A DNA stretch of 64,000 nt from Beroe forskalii (lineage: Eukaryota > Ctenophora > Nuda > Beroida > Beroidae), in the NCBI GenBank assembly GCA_011033025.1, contig WFMF01000025.1:793018-857017 (forward strand), written 5' to 3'. Below are positions 38,555 to 50,637 of this stretch, in pieces. Below the pieces are notes generated by a model, which saw only the letters and a list, made by a program, of their open reading frames with translations, had not been told where the DNA came from and did not search any database. The number at the start of each line of letters is the position of its first letter. Position 1 is the first letter of the stretch. The position numbers were made by a program, and so were the translations under genes.

Positions 38555-40298
38555 ATTGGACTCTATTCAATGCCATTGGATTTGTTTCTTTGTATGGAAT
38601 ACATTATTCATCTATTTACATATTTCAAGATCAAATATTTCTAAAATGTGGAACTGGTAGGTCGCTGGAAGGTAAAAAAGCCCTCGTGAATGCACTCCAG
38701 CTGAGCATGTTGCGGATAAGCTTCCCGTTTGAACTTGATATGCCTCATTCGAAAATTGTTGAATTATCAGATACATTATACAAGAGTTTCATTATAGACC
38801 AACTAGAAGGCCCGTTGGGCCTTCTGGGTCACAGGACACCCGACCCTTTCAATGCTGGCTACAGGGCACCACCATGCCAGCATATAATTGCCCTAGTCAG
38901 GACCCTGGTTTCTTAGGCTTGAAAAGTTGAAAAAATGGACATTGAAGTACGCAGTATTTTCAAAATTCATGAGCCACAACGCAAGTTTCATAAATAATAA
39001 TATTGAATTATGAAAATTAATGACAAAAACAATTGCAACGTATGAAATTGGAATAAAATGAACAATTGCGGTTTTTTAAAGTTTGGAAGTGTCAAATGTG
39101 ATATCTTACACTAAGTTAGTCATTGATGCAATTTTTTGTTACTGGGGGTGGGGATGCAACGTAACGAAATTACGAAATATTCACATAAGGGCTTTGAAAA
39201 TAAATGAAAATATAGACTAAATTTTACGATTGCATATTAACCTCGAACAAACAGCTGTTAAATAAGAAGAACTCAAAAATAATGTTTTTAATCTTAAGTT
39301 CAGATTATGAGAATAGATGGGCAGCAAATTTGAATCCGAGCTCATTAAAATCAAAATTGTTTCCATTTTTATCTTTTCATAACCCACTTCTAGCTTCAGT
39401 AAATAATTGAATTCCTCATTCCGTCGAATTCTCGCAGCAAACCATCGAATTGTTTTCTTGAAAGAATTACCGCTAATTTTCATAATGGAACAACTCTTAC
39501 CATTTCTCCTACGACGGTGATAAGTTAGTCTTCGGTCAAAAACTTTTTTTACCGAACTCGAAAATTCTATTGGGAACGTATAAATTATGAATTTCAACAG
39601 TGGAAACGTTTCCAAAATATACAACAACGAAATGGCAGATTCTTCGTGAAAATGCACGTGCAGTTTTGCGCGCTAGCCCATGTATCCATAGCAACGCTCA
39701 ACTGGTGAATCAAATCTAAAACTCGATCATGTTTTTTCGCGACCCTTTCCAACTTTGAGCGTTAACCACAAAAAATCTAAAGCCTTTACTCAAAAAAGAA
39801 GAATGTAGCAATACGAAGACACCTTTTTTCTACCACCCTGCAAAAAATCGCGGTTTTTCAACTCCTAGTTTGTCAGATTTTCTGGGAGAGCGGAGGCTCC
39901 TACCTTGAACTACCTCTCTCGATTATAATAATAGATGTCGCATAATGCGACTCCCAGCATAAAATGCTGGAATTTTTGGCATTATGCTAGATCTGTTTTA
40001 TCAGGACCACCATTGATCATGGCTAATGGGAACTGGGAATACTATTAGTATTTTAGTGAGGTAGTTGTGAAACCCTCGCATCCCCATCAGGAGCATGCGG
40101 CTCGAGATTTAATTATAAAGATAGGGCAGACTAGCAGTCTGGCAGACTATAATTCATATAATTATCGTTAAAACTTTAAAAGTTGGGAATTAATGACATC
40201 GAGCTGTCTATTTTGCGCCCGTTTCCGGTAGACGCTCGCATTGAACAACTCACCACGAAACTGAATTCTTAAATGCTTTAATAAAAGTATGGACCTTG
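38555..40298. other. No gene supported
   Basis: Frames of 108 codons (38590-38916, plus) and 146 codons (39217-39657, minus) are the longest here. Neither shows a known domain, splice structure or a codon pattern I would trust. CCCTAGTCAGGACCCTGGTT at 38889 resembles the CCCTAACCAGG motif near 8484. Confidence 0.4.
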
Positions 40299-40786
40299 GG
40301 TAAATTGAGCGATCCGTCTAGGCCAGTATCACGCCAGTATCAAGCCAGTAGCTCGCCATTTGCACGCCAGTATCAGGCCTTCCTCACGCCAGTATCGCGC
40401 CAGTATCACGCCAGTAGCGCGCCTGTATCACGCCAGGACCGCGCCAGTATCACGCCAGTCGAAACTAACTTAAAGCCAGGACGCCAGTAGCACGCCTGGT
40501 ATAAGATCATATACTGGCGTGTTACTGGTGTCCTGGCTTTAAGTTAGTTCCGACTGGCCTGCTACTGGCGCGCCGCGCGGTACTGGCGTGATACTGGCGC
40601 GGTACTGGCGTGATACTGGCGCGCTACTGGCGTGATACTGGCGCGCTACTGGCGTGATACTGGCGCACTACTGGCGTGTTACTGGCACGCTACTGGCGTG
40701 ATAACGGCGTGAGGTAGGCCTGATTCTGGCGTTCTACTGGCGTGGTACTGGCGTGATACTGACCTAGACGGATCGCTCAATTTACC
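40299..40786. mobile_element. 488-bp foldback element with CGCCAGTATCA tandem arms
   Basis: The tips GGTAAATTGAGCGATCCGTC and, from the right, GGTAAATTGAGCGATCCGTC are the same sequence inverted. Both arms are arrays of 10-11-bp units alternating GCCAGTATCAC and GCCAGTAGCGC, meeting near 40505. Same architecture as 18174-19144 with unrelated sequence. The 64-codon frame inside (40296-40490) is a repeat artefact. Confidence 0.93.
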
Positions 40787-42213
40787 TGATTTTGGATATA
40801 GACATTGAAAAGCAATAAATATAGAAAATGTTTCCTTCTAAGTGGGGATGGAAGAGGGATACCATTGTACCATTCCTCTAATATTGCGCCAAATTACCCG
40901 ACTAATTCAATAATTCTAAAATCTAAATCTTTTAAAATATCGATATACCAGCGCCGATCTTTGAACTTTAAGGCTTAAAGGGATCCCTCCATTGATATCC
41001 AAATATCTACATTAACTTAAATTCTTTCATTAAATTCTGTCATGGCTCCATTAGGCATTTTGTTGCCAATGTTTAGCTCCACGGGTCACGTATATCCTCA
41101 ATATATTCTTAGGTAGGTACCAACTATAATAATAGATACCAAGGAACACTTGCGCTCTGAATTTCCATGACAAATTAAGAATTAAACTTTCAAATTACTG
41201 AGTTAGCTGATCTGTCAGTTAGATGTCCGACGGCTCCGTTCAGATCGTTAAATTCACGCAACGTCCTTCAACCAAATGATATTTGTGTTACCATAGTTCC
41301 GGTTTCCGCTTGTTTCCTTATGAACATTGAGGAGGTAGGTAATACATTTTCAAGGAAAAGAGCTGATACCTACTTGATGACAAGTTTTTCGCATCTAGAC
41401 ATGGGCTTCAGGTATACAGTCATACTGGATTAAATTAGGCTTTATTAAGTGTTCTTTCTTTGCACTTCAAAGTAAAGAGATGTCCAATAATGCAGTGGTG
41501 CTGGATATTAAATATCAAGTTAGGTAGTACACCCCACCGGTCGTAATTCAATGAGACCGAAGTTATCGTGGAATGTTATCAGAATTATCACCCTCGTTTT
41601 GTGAATTGTTGGTAAAAATTGGTGTTTTATTCATACTTCAGTCCACCCGTACCGACCACAATACTTTGCCTACTACTACAAGCTCAGAGTCCCATTTTAT
41701 CATTTTCTTTGTGCTCTGAACCGTTTTGGATTTGCAATGATTCTTTAATCATAACCACCTAAAAGTGGGTGGTTGGCAATAGGACAAAGTGCCGAATCGC
41801 TCACTTGGTGCCTATAGGGGCCTATCAAGCGCCTATTGGTGCCTGTTAGGCTCCCATAGGCGCCTAGTCGGCGCCTATGTTTTTGTTTTCATTAACTTTT
41901 TGGCCCTCATCTTTTCGGTTTTTACCCTATCCTTTTCAGTTTTCCCACCTATCCAGTCGACTGTACAAACTTACAGTTACAAAATAAGATTGGAGCTAGT
42001 GCAATGTGATTTGCCATGTACTGTTTTATTAAATTATGCGAAATAATTGATTTTACCCTGTAATAAATATAGAGTTACCGTTATATTATGCTACTAATAT
42101 TCTTTTTATGCTCATTATTAATGCCTATTACTACTCTCTAACTATACCTGTACTGATCTATTCGACCTTGTAACTTAATAAGTTAATAAGTTAATAATGA
42201 TGGTAAGTGAGCT
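40787..42213. other. No gene; GGCGCC remnant
   Basis: 41785-41880 holds GTGCCGAATCGCTC, GGTGCCTATAGGGGCC and GCGCCTAGTCGGCGCC, a remnant related to the 3577-4682 element. The rest is AT-rich and without exons. Confidence 0.45.
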
Positions 42214-44922
42214 TGCAGACTGTTGACGTACTGGCTTATGACTCTCATTAACTATCATAAAACTCTCCCATGTGATCGTTATGATAATCCTAATATTGTA
42301 ATAATATGGAAAATGACAGTTTTATTAGATCATGGTTGCGACGGCTGATGACGTATTCTACCTATTTTGCTTTTGCTGCACTCATTTTGATAGCAGTGAT
42401 CTCGGTAGTTTCCAAATTTATCGAGGGATGTTTTGAAACTCCCCTAACTCCCTAAGCTTAGACCTGCATCCGTAGCCGCAAATCCAGGTTACGTAGCTAG
42501 AAGAATTGGCATTTTGAATAGAATGGTTCTTTGGTTTCTTGCAAACCTTTGGGATTCCGCTCCATACGGAGCTCCATATTCATGATATTCTGTAACATCA
42601 TGGGTCCATGTTATTCTTGAAGACGTTCCCTCATCCATGTCCTCATTATTTGCATTTTGATGTAAAATCACTCACTCTTTACATTATGATGTAAATGACC
42701 CATCTTGTGAATTGGTCGAGATGTACTGTGATAGCCATGCTCTATGATATACCTACATGTCTGATTTCATTCATTGCCTCTTGATGTTTTGATGATAGGA
42801 ACTCACCAAAGTCTTTCTGAGAATCACTCGGTTATGAGTCGCATAAGGATCCAAATATCATTATTCATGATTATACCGACATGCCGTTATAGGTACCATC
42901 ATACGCAGGTCATCTGACTTATTGATTTGATTGATATTAGTTTGCTGGATATTGGATATCTCGATATGTTATTGATCATGGGACCTTTCCGTTTAATCTC
43001 TTTACAAGCGTTTGATCTCGTATCTTCATATTCATTAGTCATTGCTTTGTTAGGTCGTTGCTCACTGCGTCGTTAGGTCGTTGCTACATCGAGGTAGTAA
43101 TTGCTTTATTGTATCACTAACAAAAGCATATGTTGCTTTGATTTGTTTATTTGTACAAATTACCCAAATGATCCAAATAAGATTTGTAAGGATTTGCCAA
43201 TAAGCCGTGAATTTCGTCAAATCTAGATTCTATTCTGATGTCTTAGTAACTAGATGTTACAGATTCCAGATAGATATCTAGATTTGAGATAGGTATTGCA
43301 GAATCTAAATATTCCATAAAAATAGAATAACTCGTATACCATAGTTATGCAGAGAACTGTACCTACTTTACATATTCTCAACTTTATCTCATACTTTATG
43401 CCCATTGCCCCTCAATCGGGTATTGCAATCAAATTTAATATCAAAATGAAATGGTCTGAAAAGCTTATTAAACACTGAATACTCGGCCAATGTCATTTGA
43501 ACTGTTCTCTTTTATTTACCGAAACTTGAATATGTTCTCATCACTCCTCAGTCGTTAAACCTCAATATGTCTGAGTGGACTTTGTTTATTCAGTGGACTG
43601 TTTTCAATGTCTCTTGAATTTGTTGGTTTTATTATATCACGTGCGGCATTTGCTTTGGTCTAGACAGCTGAAGCTGCATTTTTAAATGGTTGCATCCGAA
43701 AATAGAGACAGTTCGCATATGATTAGTCGGCGTATTTGAAATTGGCGGATCGGATAGAACATCCGCGCCGGCTCACAAGTAAACTTGGTCACGTGACATC
43801 AAGACATGGGCCAATCAGAGGGCAGTAGGAGACGCTGGACGCGCGCGCAACTCAGCGCGTTCTCAGAGACAGATAGTCCTCGAACGCAGGACGATTCATC
43901 CGCTGAAAGGTACTCACGAATTAGAGACAGGACGGCAGAGGACCTGAGGTATAGTGATTCCACCTTAACCCAAACTCTCTACTCCAAAGTATATCAAGTA
44001 TAAGTACTTTGCTTGTTGAAACACTCGACTTTACTGCCAAGCGGGACAAAATATGAGAGAGAAACGAGCTTCAAGTTGATCAAGAAGCATTTCTCATCTT
44101 CTAAGCAGTCTCGACGTGGGAGACGATGCATCTGTTTTCTGATCAGGAAGTCCGATGTTTTTCCAATCATATCCTGTATAATAATATTTCCTTGTGTTTG
44201 AAGAATCATGACAGATCTGGATATTGTTACAATCTTATGCTGTAAAAATTTGGAGCTGTTGTACCTTGTCTACCTTCAAATAGTCTGATCACCGTCTGAT
44301 ATCCAAAAAGCAAATTTGAAAGCTTGTTTATCATTAATTTATGCTCATTAAACTGAGTAATCACATTGAGGTACAAATAACGACGGAGAGACAGGGCTGC
44401 ATAGATTGGGCGATTGGCTGCCAGAGCCTGTTTCATAATAAGAAACACTATTATTGAACGTGTTCAAGTCCGACAAATTGTCTTGATTATGCTCTACCTA
44501 CATAGTAATTCGAAAAGCATTCTATAAGCATAGCTATAAGCATCACCACAACAATCTTTAATTTACACCATGTATCATTTCAGGTAACCCGACTATCGTC
44601 AGGTGGAACAAATATAGCGATCGACTGACTGAGATATGATCTCTGTCATGACGATTCGATTGGTGAGGAAGGAAATTCTAAATCACAAATGTGCCCAGAT
44701 TTTCTCTAAACTTATTACCCCGATAAAAATATTTCCTTGTGTTTCGATCCAAATGAGATTTACTAGAAATGGCACAAAATGGCACAAAATCACAAATTTG
44801 GTCGCTAAAACAGTAGCATTTTGGCTTGTTATTATCTCACAAGCAATTTCTAAGATTTTGGGCACTCACAAGGCGTTGATATAAGTCTTTTGTACACTTT
44901 AACAACATTATTGTGATTTCAG

Positions 44923-45025
44923 GCGACTCGCATGCTACACTCTATGGTGAAGATAAAGCTCTTGGAAGGCTGCCGGTTAAAGTTCGTCATATCATCTCGG
45001 TGGCACATTCTATACCTGATCCGAG
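44923..45025 (+). other. Exon-like segment in repeat unit, copy 1
   Basis: 103 nt between a good acceptor (TTGTGATTTCAG) and a good donor (GTAAGG), open in a phase-2/phase-2 frame reading about 34 residues (DSHATLYGEDKALG, then GRLPVKVRHIISVAHS and IPDPR). It is identical in the three copies of the unit. I do not recognise the family. It may be a captured host exon or a piece of the element's own gene. Confidence 0.45.
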
Positions 45026-45282
45026 GTAAGGAAGTTTTAGAGTACTCATCTGACCGAGCAAACGCGAAGCATTGCCTTAACTTATAAGCTGTGAGCTTCA
45101 TTTTTACATTTTTAAATTTCTAACGGCTATTGATATCGGTATCCTTATAGACTTTAAATTTTAGCTTCCCATCCCTCTAAGTTTGCATGTATCGAGCTTG
45201 CATCATGATTCTGTTAGCTTCATAATTTGCAAAATGTCAGAGATCTTATTGTATGAGAAGCTTGACATCGAAAATACAAAAT

Positions 45283-45353
45283 AGCATCGAACGGGAATCG
45301 AACCAGGATCTTCCCCTTACGAGCCAGGCACAATACCATTGAGCTACCGCGGC
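45283..45353 (-). pseudogene. tRNA-Thr-like sequence (left unit)
   Basis: Mirror copy of 45916-45986; same A box, CTCGTAA loop and B box on the minus strand. Confidence 0.5.
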
Positions 45354-45915
45354 CATGGCTGAAAAGTATTTTGATGCTTCATATTCACTATTTGGTAATT
45401 CGACCAAAATTTTCCAAAATTGCAAGATATTTCTTCCTTAGGCAATTCCCCGTTGTAACCTCAATAAAAACCAAAATCTGGAGTGAAATAACCCTGGAGT
45501 ACGGCATTTCTCCGGGTGGGAAGCTAGAATATCAAGTCCTACTGTCATGACGATACCACTGCCTGTAGGATATCACTACCTGTAGTCGCTAGGAAGATGA
45601 AAGGAGCTCCTCGACCAAAAAGTACCTTATTACTTACCTTATCGTATCAACCGGTATCAACAAGAGAACAAGCCACCGATCTGACATTATCATCTCGGTT
45701 ATATAGGTAGCGGTATCGTTATGACAGTAGGACTTGACATTCCAGCTCCCCACCCGGAGAAATGCCGCACTCCAGGGTTATTTCACTCCAGATTTTGGTT
45801 TTTATTGAGGTTACAACGGGGAATTGCCTAAGGAAGAAATATCTTGCAATTTTGGAAAATTTTGGTCGAATTACCAAATAGTGAATATGAAACATCAAAA
45901 TACTTTTGAGCCATG

Positions 45916-45986
45916 GCCGCGGTAGCTCAATGGTATTGTGCCTGGCTCGTAAGGGGAAGATCCTGGTTCGATTCCCGTTCGATGCT
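45916..45986 (+). pseudogene. tRNA-Thr-like sequence (right unit)
   Basis: A box TAGCTCAATGG (45923), a seven-base loop CTCGTAA giving anticodon CGT (45946-45952), and a perfect B box GGTTCGATTCC (45965-45975) are at tRNA spacing. The acceptor halves (GCCGCGG and TCGATGC) and much of the anticodon stem do not pair. The internal polymerase III promoter looks intact, but a working tRNA is unlikely. A tRNA-derived SINE or pseudogene is the better reading. Confidence 0.55.
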
Positions 45987-46235
45987 ATTTTGTATTTTCG
46001 ATGTCAAGCTTCTCATACAATAAGATCTCTGACATTTTGCAAATTATGAAGCTAACAGAATCATGATGCAAGCTCGATACATGCAAACTTAGAGGGATGG
46101 GAAGCTAAAATTTAAAGTCTATAAGGATACCGATATCAATAGCCGTTAGAAATGTAAAAATGAAGCTCACAGCTTATAAGTTAAGGCAATGCTTCGCGTT
46201 TGCTCGGTCAGATGAGTACTCTAAAACTTCCTTAC

Positions 46236-46338
46236 CTCGGATCAGGTATAGAATGTGCCACCGAGATGATATGACGAACTTTAACCGGCAGCCTTCCAAG
46301 AGCTTTATCTTCACCATAGAGTGTAGCATGCGAGTCGC
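46236..46338 (-). other. Exon-like segment in repeat unit, copy 2
   Basis: Same 103-nt segment as 44923-45025 in the inverted unit, with the same acceptor and donor, read on the minus strand. Confidence 0.45.
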
Positions 46339-47794
46339 CTGAAATCACAATAATGTTGTTAAAGTGTACAAAAGACTTATATCAACGCCTTGTGAGTGCC
46401 CAAAATCTTAGAAATTGCTTGTGAGATAATAACAAGCCAAAATGCTACTGTTTTAGCGACCAAATTTGTGATTTTGTGCCATTTTGTGCCATTTCTAGTA
46501 AATCTCATTTGGATCGAAACACAAGGAAATATTTTTATCGGGGTAATAAGTTTAGAGAAAATCTGGGCTCATTTGTGATTTAGAATTTCCTTCCTCACCA
46601 ATCGAATCGTCATGACAGAGATCATGTCTCAGTCAGTCGATCGCTATATTTGTTCCACCTGACGATAGTCGGGTTACCTGAAATGATACATGGTGTAAAT
46701 TAAAGATTGTTGTGGTGATGCTTATAGAATGCTTTTCGAATTACTATGTAGGTAGAGCATAATCAAGATAATTTGTCGGACTTGAACACGTTCAATAATA
46801 GTGTTTCTTATTATGAAACAGGCTCTGGCAGCCAATCGCCCAATCTATGCAGCCCTGTCTCTCCGTCGTTATTTGTACCTCAATGTGATTACTCAGTTTT
46901 GAGCATAAATTAATGATAAACAAGCTTTCAAATTTGCTTTTTGGATATCAGACGGTGATCAGACTATTTGAAGGTAGACAAGGTACAACAGCTCCAAATT
47001 TTTACAGCATAAGATTGTAACAATATTCAGGTCTGTCATGATTCTTCAAACACAAGGAAATATTATTATACAGGATATGATTGGAAAAACATCGGACTTC
47101 CTGATCAGAAAACAGATGAATCGTCTCTCACGTCGAGACTGCTTAGAAGATGAGAAATGCTTCTTGATCAACTTGAAGCTCGTTTCTCTCTCATATTTTG
47201 TCCCGCTTGGCAGTAAAGTCGAGTGTTTCAACAAGCATAGTACTTATACTTGATATACTTTAGAGTAGAGAGAATGGGTTAAGGCGGAATCACTATACCT
47301 CCGGTCCTCTGCCGTCTTGTCTCTAATTCGTGAGTACCTTTCAGCGGATGAATCGTCCTGCGTTCGAGGACTATCTGTCTCTGAGAACGCGCTGAGTTGC
47401 GCGCGCGTCCAGCGTCTCCTACTGCCCTCTGATTGGCCCATGTTACGTCACGCGCTGGTCACGTGCGCGGCAGCTCGAAGAGTCACCAAGCAGTCCGCCA
47501 ATTTCTAATATAATGAACTTGAAAACAAATTACGGTTGAAACGATTATTTTTCTTGAAAATAGGAGCAAAAACCTATATACTCACATTTGTTTAGAAGCC
47601 TTCACTTCACATACTGTAGTTTCTACCTATTCTATTAACTTATTAAGCTATGAGCATATTCTTCTCAAGATTTATGGCTAAGTGTGACTGCTTGAGAATC
47701 AAAGTTCCACAACTGCAAGTCAAAAGGTAGACCGAGTAAACACAGCTTGACGGACACAGTTTGACGGACACAGTTTGACAGACACAGTTTGACG

Positions 47795-50525
47795 ATGGAT
47801 ATGGGAGATTTCTTCGAGTTACCGGACAATTACAGTGGGGGTATCATCATCCCGCTCATTTCTACAGAGAGTCAACCCACACAGCGTGAGTAGCACTAAT
47901 CAGCCTAATTAATCAGCCTAATTGATCAGCCTAATTAATAGATTTATTCATTAATTCACTGGAGCACTCTGCCATTTTCTTGAGCAATATTGTGAAACCT
48001 AGCGGGCACAGCAGGTGGCTTTTCAGCACACATAATCAATACTTAAATTTACTCCGAAAGTCAAAGCTGCATTTCCAATCATCCTGGCTCATATCCCACG
48101 ACCCTAAAAATCTTGAAGAACTTTCATTTCCATTTGAGCATTAATTGCAGCTGCCAGGCATCCATTCCGTCTCCAGCAAAGTACCTCTTCGAGTAACCTA
48201 TTTAAGTATTTAACAATAATCAAATGATTGAATTTTTTGATTTTTTTCTATTTCACTATCTTTTCACGAAGTTTCCATTCATCAATCAGTTTCGCTTCAT
48301 TTCACCATATGCTAACTTCCAAAGTTATGGTTAACAACTCCTTCTAATTTAATAAATCTTTTGAAGTTTTGACTTGAAGGGAATATTAAAAATTTCATGC
48401 AAAGATATCGAATGATTTTATTATGCTGCCAGGTGTACTAGATAAAAGTAACAAAGCCTGATTATTTCTAATTTCATTCACATAATATGTTCTTCTATTT
48501 TCTGAAGCATTTTCAAAGGGCGTCGCGCTTGAATTAGTGAACCCATACAAATTCCATGTCAGAATCAAAGATAATCAGAAATTATGAGTCGTTTATTGAT
48601 TCTGTCATCATAATTTATCTGAAGGCAAAATACCTATCATAGTTCATGATAAGTCCTAAAGCAAAGTAGCGCTTGGTCGAATCGCCGGAGCCGGATGCGC
48701 TGGCCAAACTAATCGACAGTGTATCGAAACTAGTGTGAAAATAACTTGACATGTCATTGTTTCAGTTCAGCCGATTTACCCAGAACTGGAATACGTGTAC
48801 TTTGCCATCATCCTAGTTATCCTCCTGTGTTCCTTCTTCGGGAAGTTACTCATCATCAGTTGGACTTCCGCTTAATTTTATACTAAGATCTCTGGATTAT
48901 CGTTCATCAATATCCACTGCAGTGAAGACCTTGTTTTTTCAGATACCTATTTCATGCAGTATTCCATATTGTTTTTTTTCAAAAATAAAAGAGTTTCGAA
49001 ATTTTTCCCGGAATGCGCGGAGTCCTAACCGAATCTCTCTGATATGATGGTATATTCCAGGGAATGGAATGGCTCTAATCGCCCTGCTGGCCACGACCTC
49101 CCAACTTTACCCCTGGTTCGTTAACCTCGTTACGGCAGACCTGTTGAAAACCCTCGTGTGCATGCCCTACTCCCTCTACATCCTCTGGTGAGTTACGTCT
49201 GAGATTACCTAATACTCTAATAAAAGGTGTACATACGCAATCTTTGATTGTCAGATTGGAATATTGACAACTTGAGACAATAGCAACAAGTTGATGTCAC
49301 ATTTGGGATTCCTTATGAAAAATGGAGTCATTGAGAGGGGTTAGGGGCTTTCAAACTTTCAAAATAATATGATTTCGCAACATTTTGTTTCTGTAAATCC
49401 ACAAGTGTACACATGTAACGGGGGTTTGATTTTTGAAATCGACTTATAAAACTTCATACCTACATGTGAATTCTGAACGGCTCCTACTCACTTGACCGAA
49501 AATTACGAAATATGAGGTGATAAACTGCATAAACTCACTCACAATTACCCAAGTATGCAAGAATCTGTTTGCAAACATTTATCACTTGTTTTGACACTTT
49601 ATTACCACTCACTTATGTTTCAAAGTTGCAAGTATAATTGTCACCAATGACTTACGGATAATGAGTACTTAAATAGTGTGAAGACTGACGGTGCTATCCC
49701 TGCAGGCAGTTTGAAACGTACAGAACGCCAGGAGAAATGATACCCCGCCCCTCCTACTGCACCACCGAGGGGTAGGTTGGAAATTCCAACTCTTATCTTA
49801 AATCTCTGCGATATAAGATAATATTGTTGGAATGTTGGAGGGTGCCATCCCTCCCTACATGGTGATTGGCGTGATTTCTGGCCTTCTGAATATCAATACT
49901 TGAAAATAAATCATGTTGGTCTGAAAATGATTATTTGTTATGAATTAGTCTTCCCATGAAATGTCTAACTTTGTATCGCCTGTTCTCAGTACGATATTCC
50001 TGACGTGTCTGCTGGTATCCCTGCTAAGTAACGCTGCTATAGCCCTGGATAGGGTGGTGGCTATCACAGTTCCCATCTTCTACTCCAACATTCAGCGGAG
50101 GATCCGGCCCTGGCTCCTCATTATCAGTACCTGGCTACTGGTGGCTGTTACAGCTCTAGTACCTGCTCTATTCACTGACGGGTACTGTAAATTTCATGTA
50201 CATAATATACATTTCGTGTAAATGTACACAAAATGTGGATATGAATATACACAAAATTTACCTTTATTTATGAATATACACGAAATGTTCAATATGAATG
50301 TACACCAAATGTACTCTATGAATTTACACAAGATGCACAAATGAACATACACAAATTGTACAATGTACATTACATCAGGTACATGTACACGGACATGCTC
50401 CCAACCTGTAACCTGGAGCTGCACAACCTCTTCTACCGCATCACGGACTCTAGCAAGGCTAAGATATACGCCGGAGTCGCGTACTCCATCCTCTTCGGCA
50501 TTCCCATCGTCGTCGTGTGTGTCAG
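47795..50525 (+). CDS. Class A (rhodopsin-like) GPCR, exons 1-6, TM1 to TM5 only
   Basis: Orphan seven-TM receptor fragment of about 232 residues. Exons: 47795-47885 (ATG; 30 extracellular residues), 48766-48840 (TM1), 49061-49187 (TM2), 49706-49771 (ECL1), 49990-50181 (TM3-TM4), 50379-50525 (ECL2-TM5). Phases join without frame change; from exon 3 on all introns are phase 2. Hallmarks: GN of TM1 (FFGNGMALIA), ADLL of TM2, Cys before TM3 (SYCTTEG), DRV in place of DRY, Trp of TM4 (ISTWLLVAV), Cys in ECL2 (MLPTCN) and Pro of TM5 (FGIPIVV). No TM6 CWxP or TM7 NPxxY exon is visible downstream. The base after the exon 2 end gives GGAAGT where a donor GTAAGT is expected. A MITE begins at the exon 6 donor. 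The ligand class cannot be told. It could be a truncated or decaying gene, or its last exons may lie where I could not recognise them. Confidence 0.88.
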
Positions 50526-50526
50526 G

Positions 50527-50637
50527 TACCTTAGTGGTAGAAATTATGATGCGTACTAATTATGATTATTTTCGCAAAATGATCATAATTAGTACGCATC
50601 ATAAATTCTACACATCATAATTTCTACCACTAAGGTA
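50527..50637. mobile_element. MITE hairpin at the exon 6 donor of the GPCR
   Basis: TACCTTAGTGGTAGAAATTA faces TAATTTCTACCACTAAGGTA, with inner facing GCGTACTAATTATGAT and ATCATAATTAGTACGC; possible TA target. The first base of the element is the T of the exon 6 donor GT (50526-50527), so the present donor is made by the insertion junction. Confidence 0.85.

Larger units (their letters stand above)
43739..47504. mobile_element. 3.77-kb palindromic element (two inverted 1.8-kb units)
   Basis: Left unit 43739-45568 and right unit 45703-47504 are inverted copies separated by about 135 bp. Ends: AAATTGGCGGA at 43739 and TCCGCCAATTT at 47494. The left duplication arm lacks it, joining TTTGCATCAATGATAAAT to CTCGAAAACAAAATAT around 4815-4850 with somewhat diverged flanks. 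Each unit has, from outside in: a CCAAT-containing GC-rich segment (GGGCCAATCAGAGG), three AT-rich blocks with 62-73-codon frames on one strand or the other, a 103-nt exon-like segment, and a tRNA-like segment near the centre. A third unit begins at 62697. No transposase is recognised. It lies 291 bp upstream of the receptor ATG. Confidence 0.9.
42214..49209 (+). repeat. Right arm of large inverted segmental duplication
   Basis: Collinear with 2009-6346 read in reverse; see that entry for landmarks. It begins at TTGCAGACTGTTGACGTACT and ends in intron 3 of the receptor (GATTACCT near 49209). It contains the 43739-47504 palindrome, absent from the left arm, and lacks the 3577-4682 insertion. 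Exons 1-3 of the receptor lie at its end. Confidence 0.92.

Noticed and set aside
39217-39657. 146-codon minus-strand frame, the longest in the window
   Set aside because: No domain, no splice context, and a length possible by chance in 64 kb; kept only as a note.
43806-44003. 65-codon Arg/Ser-rich frame at the unit start
   Set aside because: A two-base difference in the GCGCGC run shifts the frame between copies; it is more likely a promoter or 5' UTR segment.
44227-44448. 73-codon minus-strand frame shared by the repeat units
   Set aside because: It is broken by a frameshift in the right palindrome unit (near 46900) and has no recognisable domain, so I do not call it a gene.
45916-45986. 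Functional tRNA-Thr
   Set aside because: Acceptor and anticodon stems do not pair although the promoter boxes are intact.
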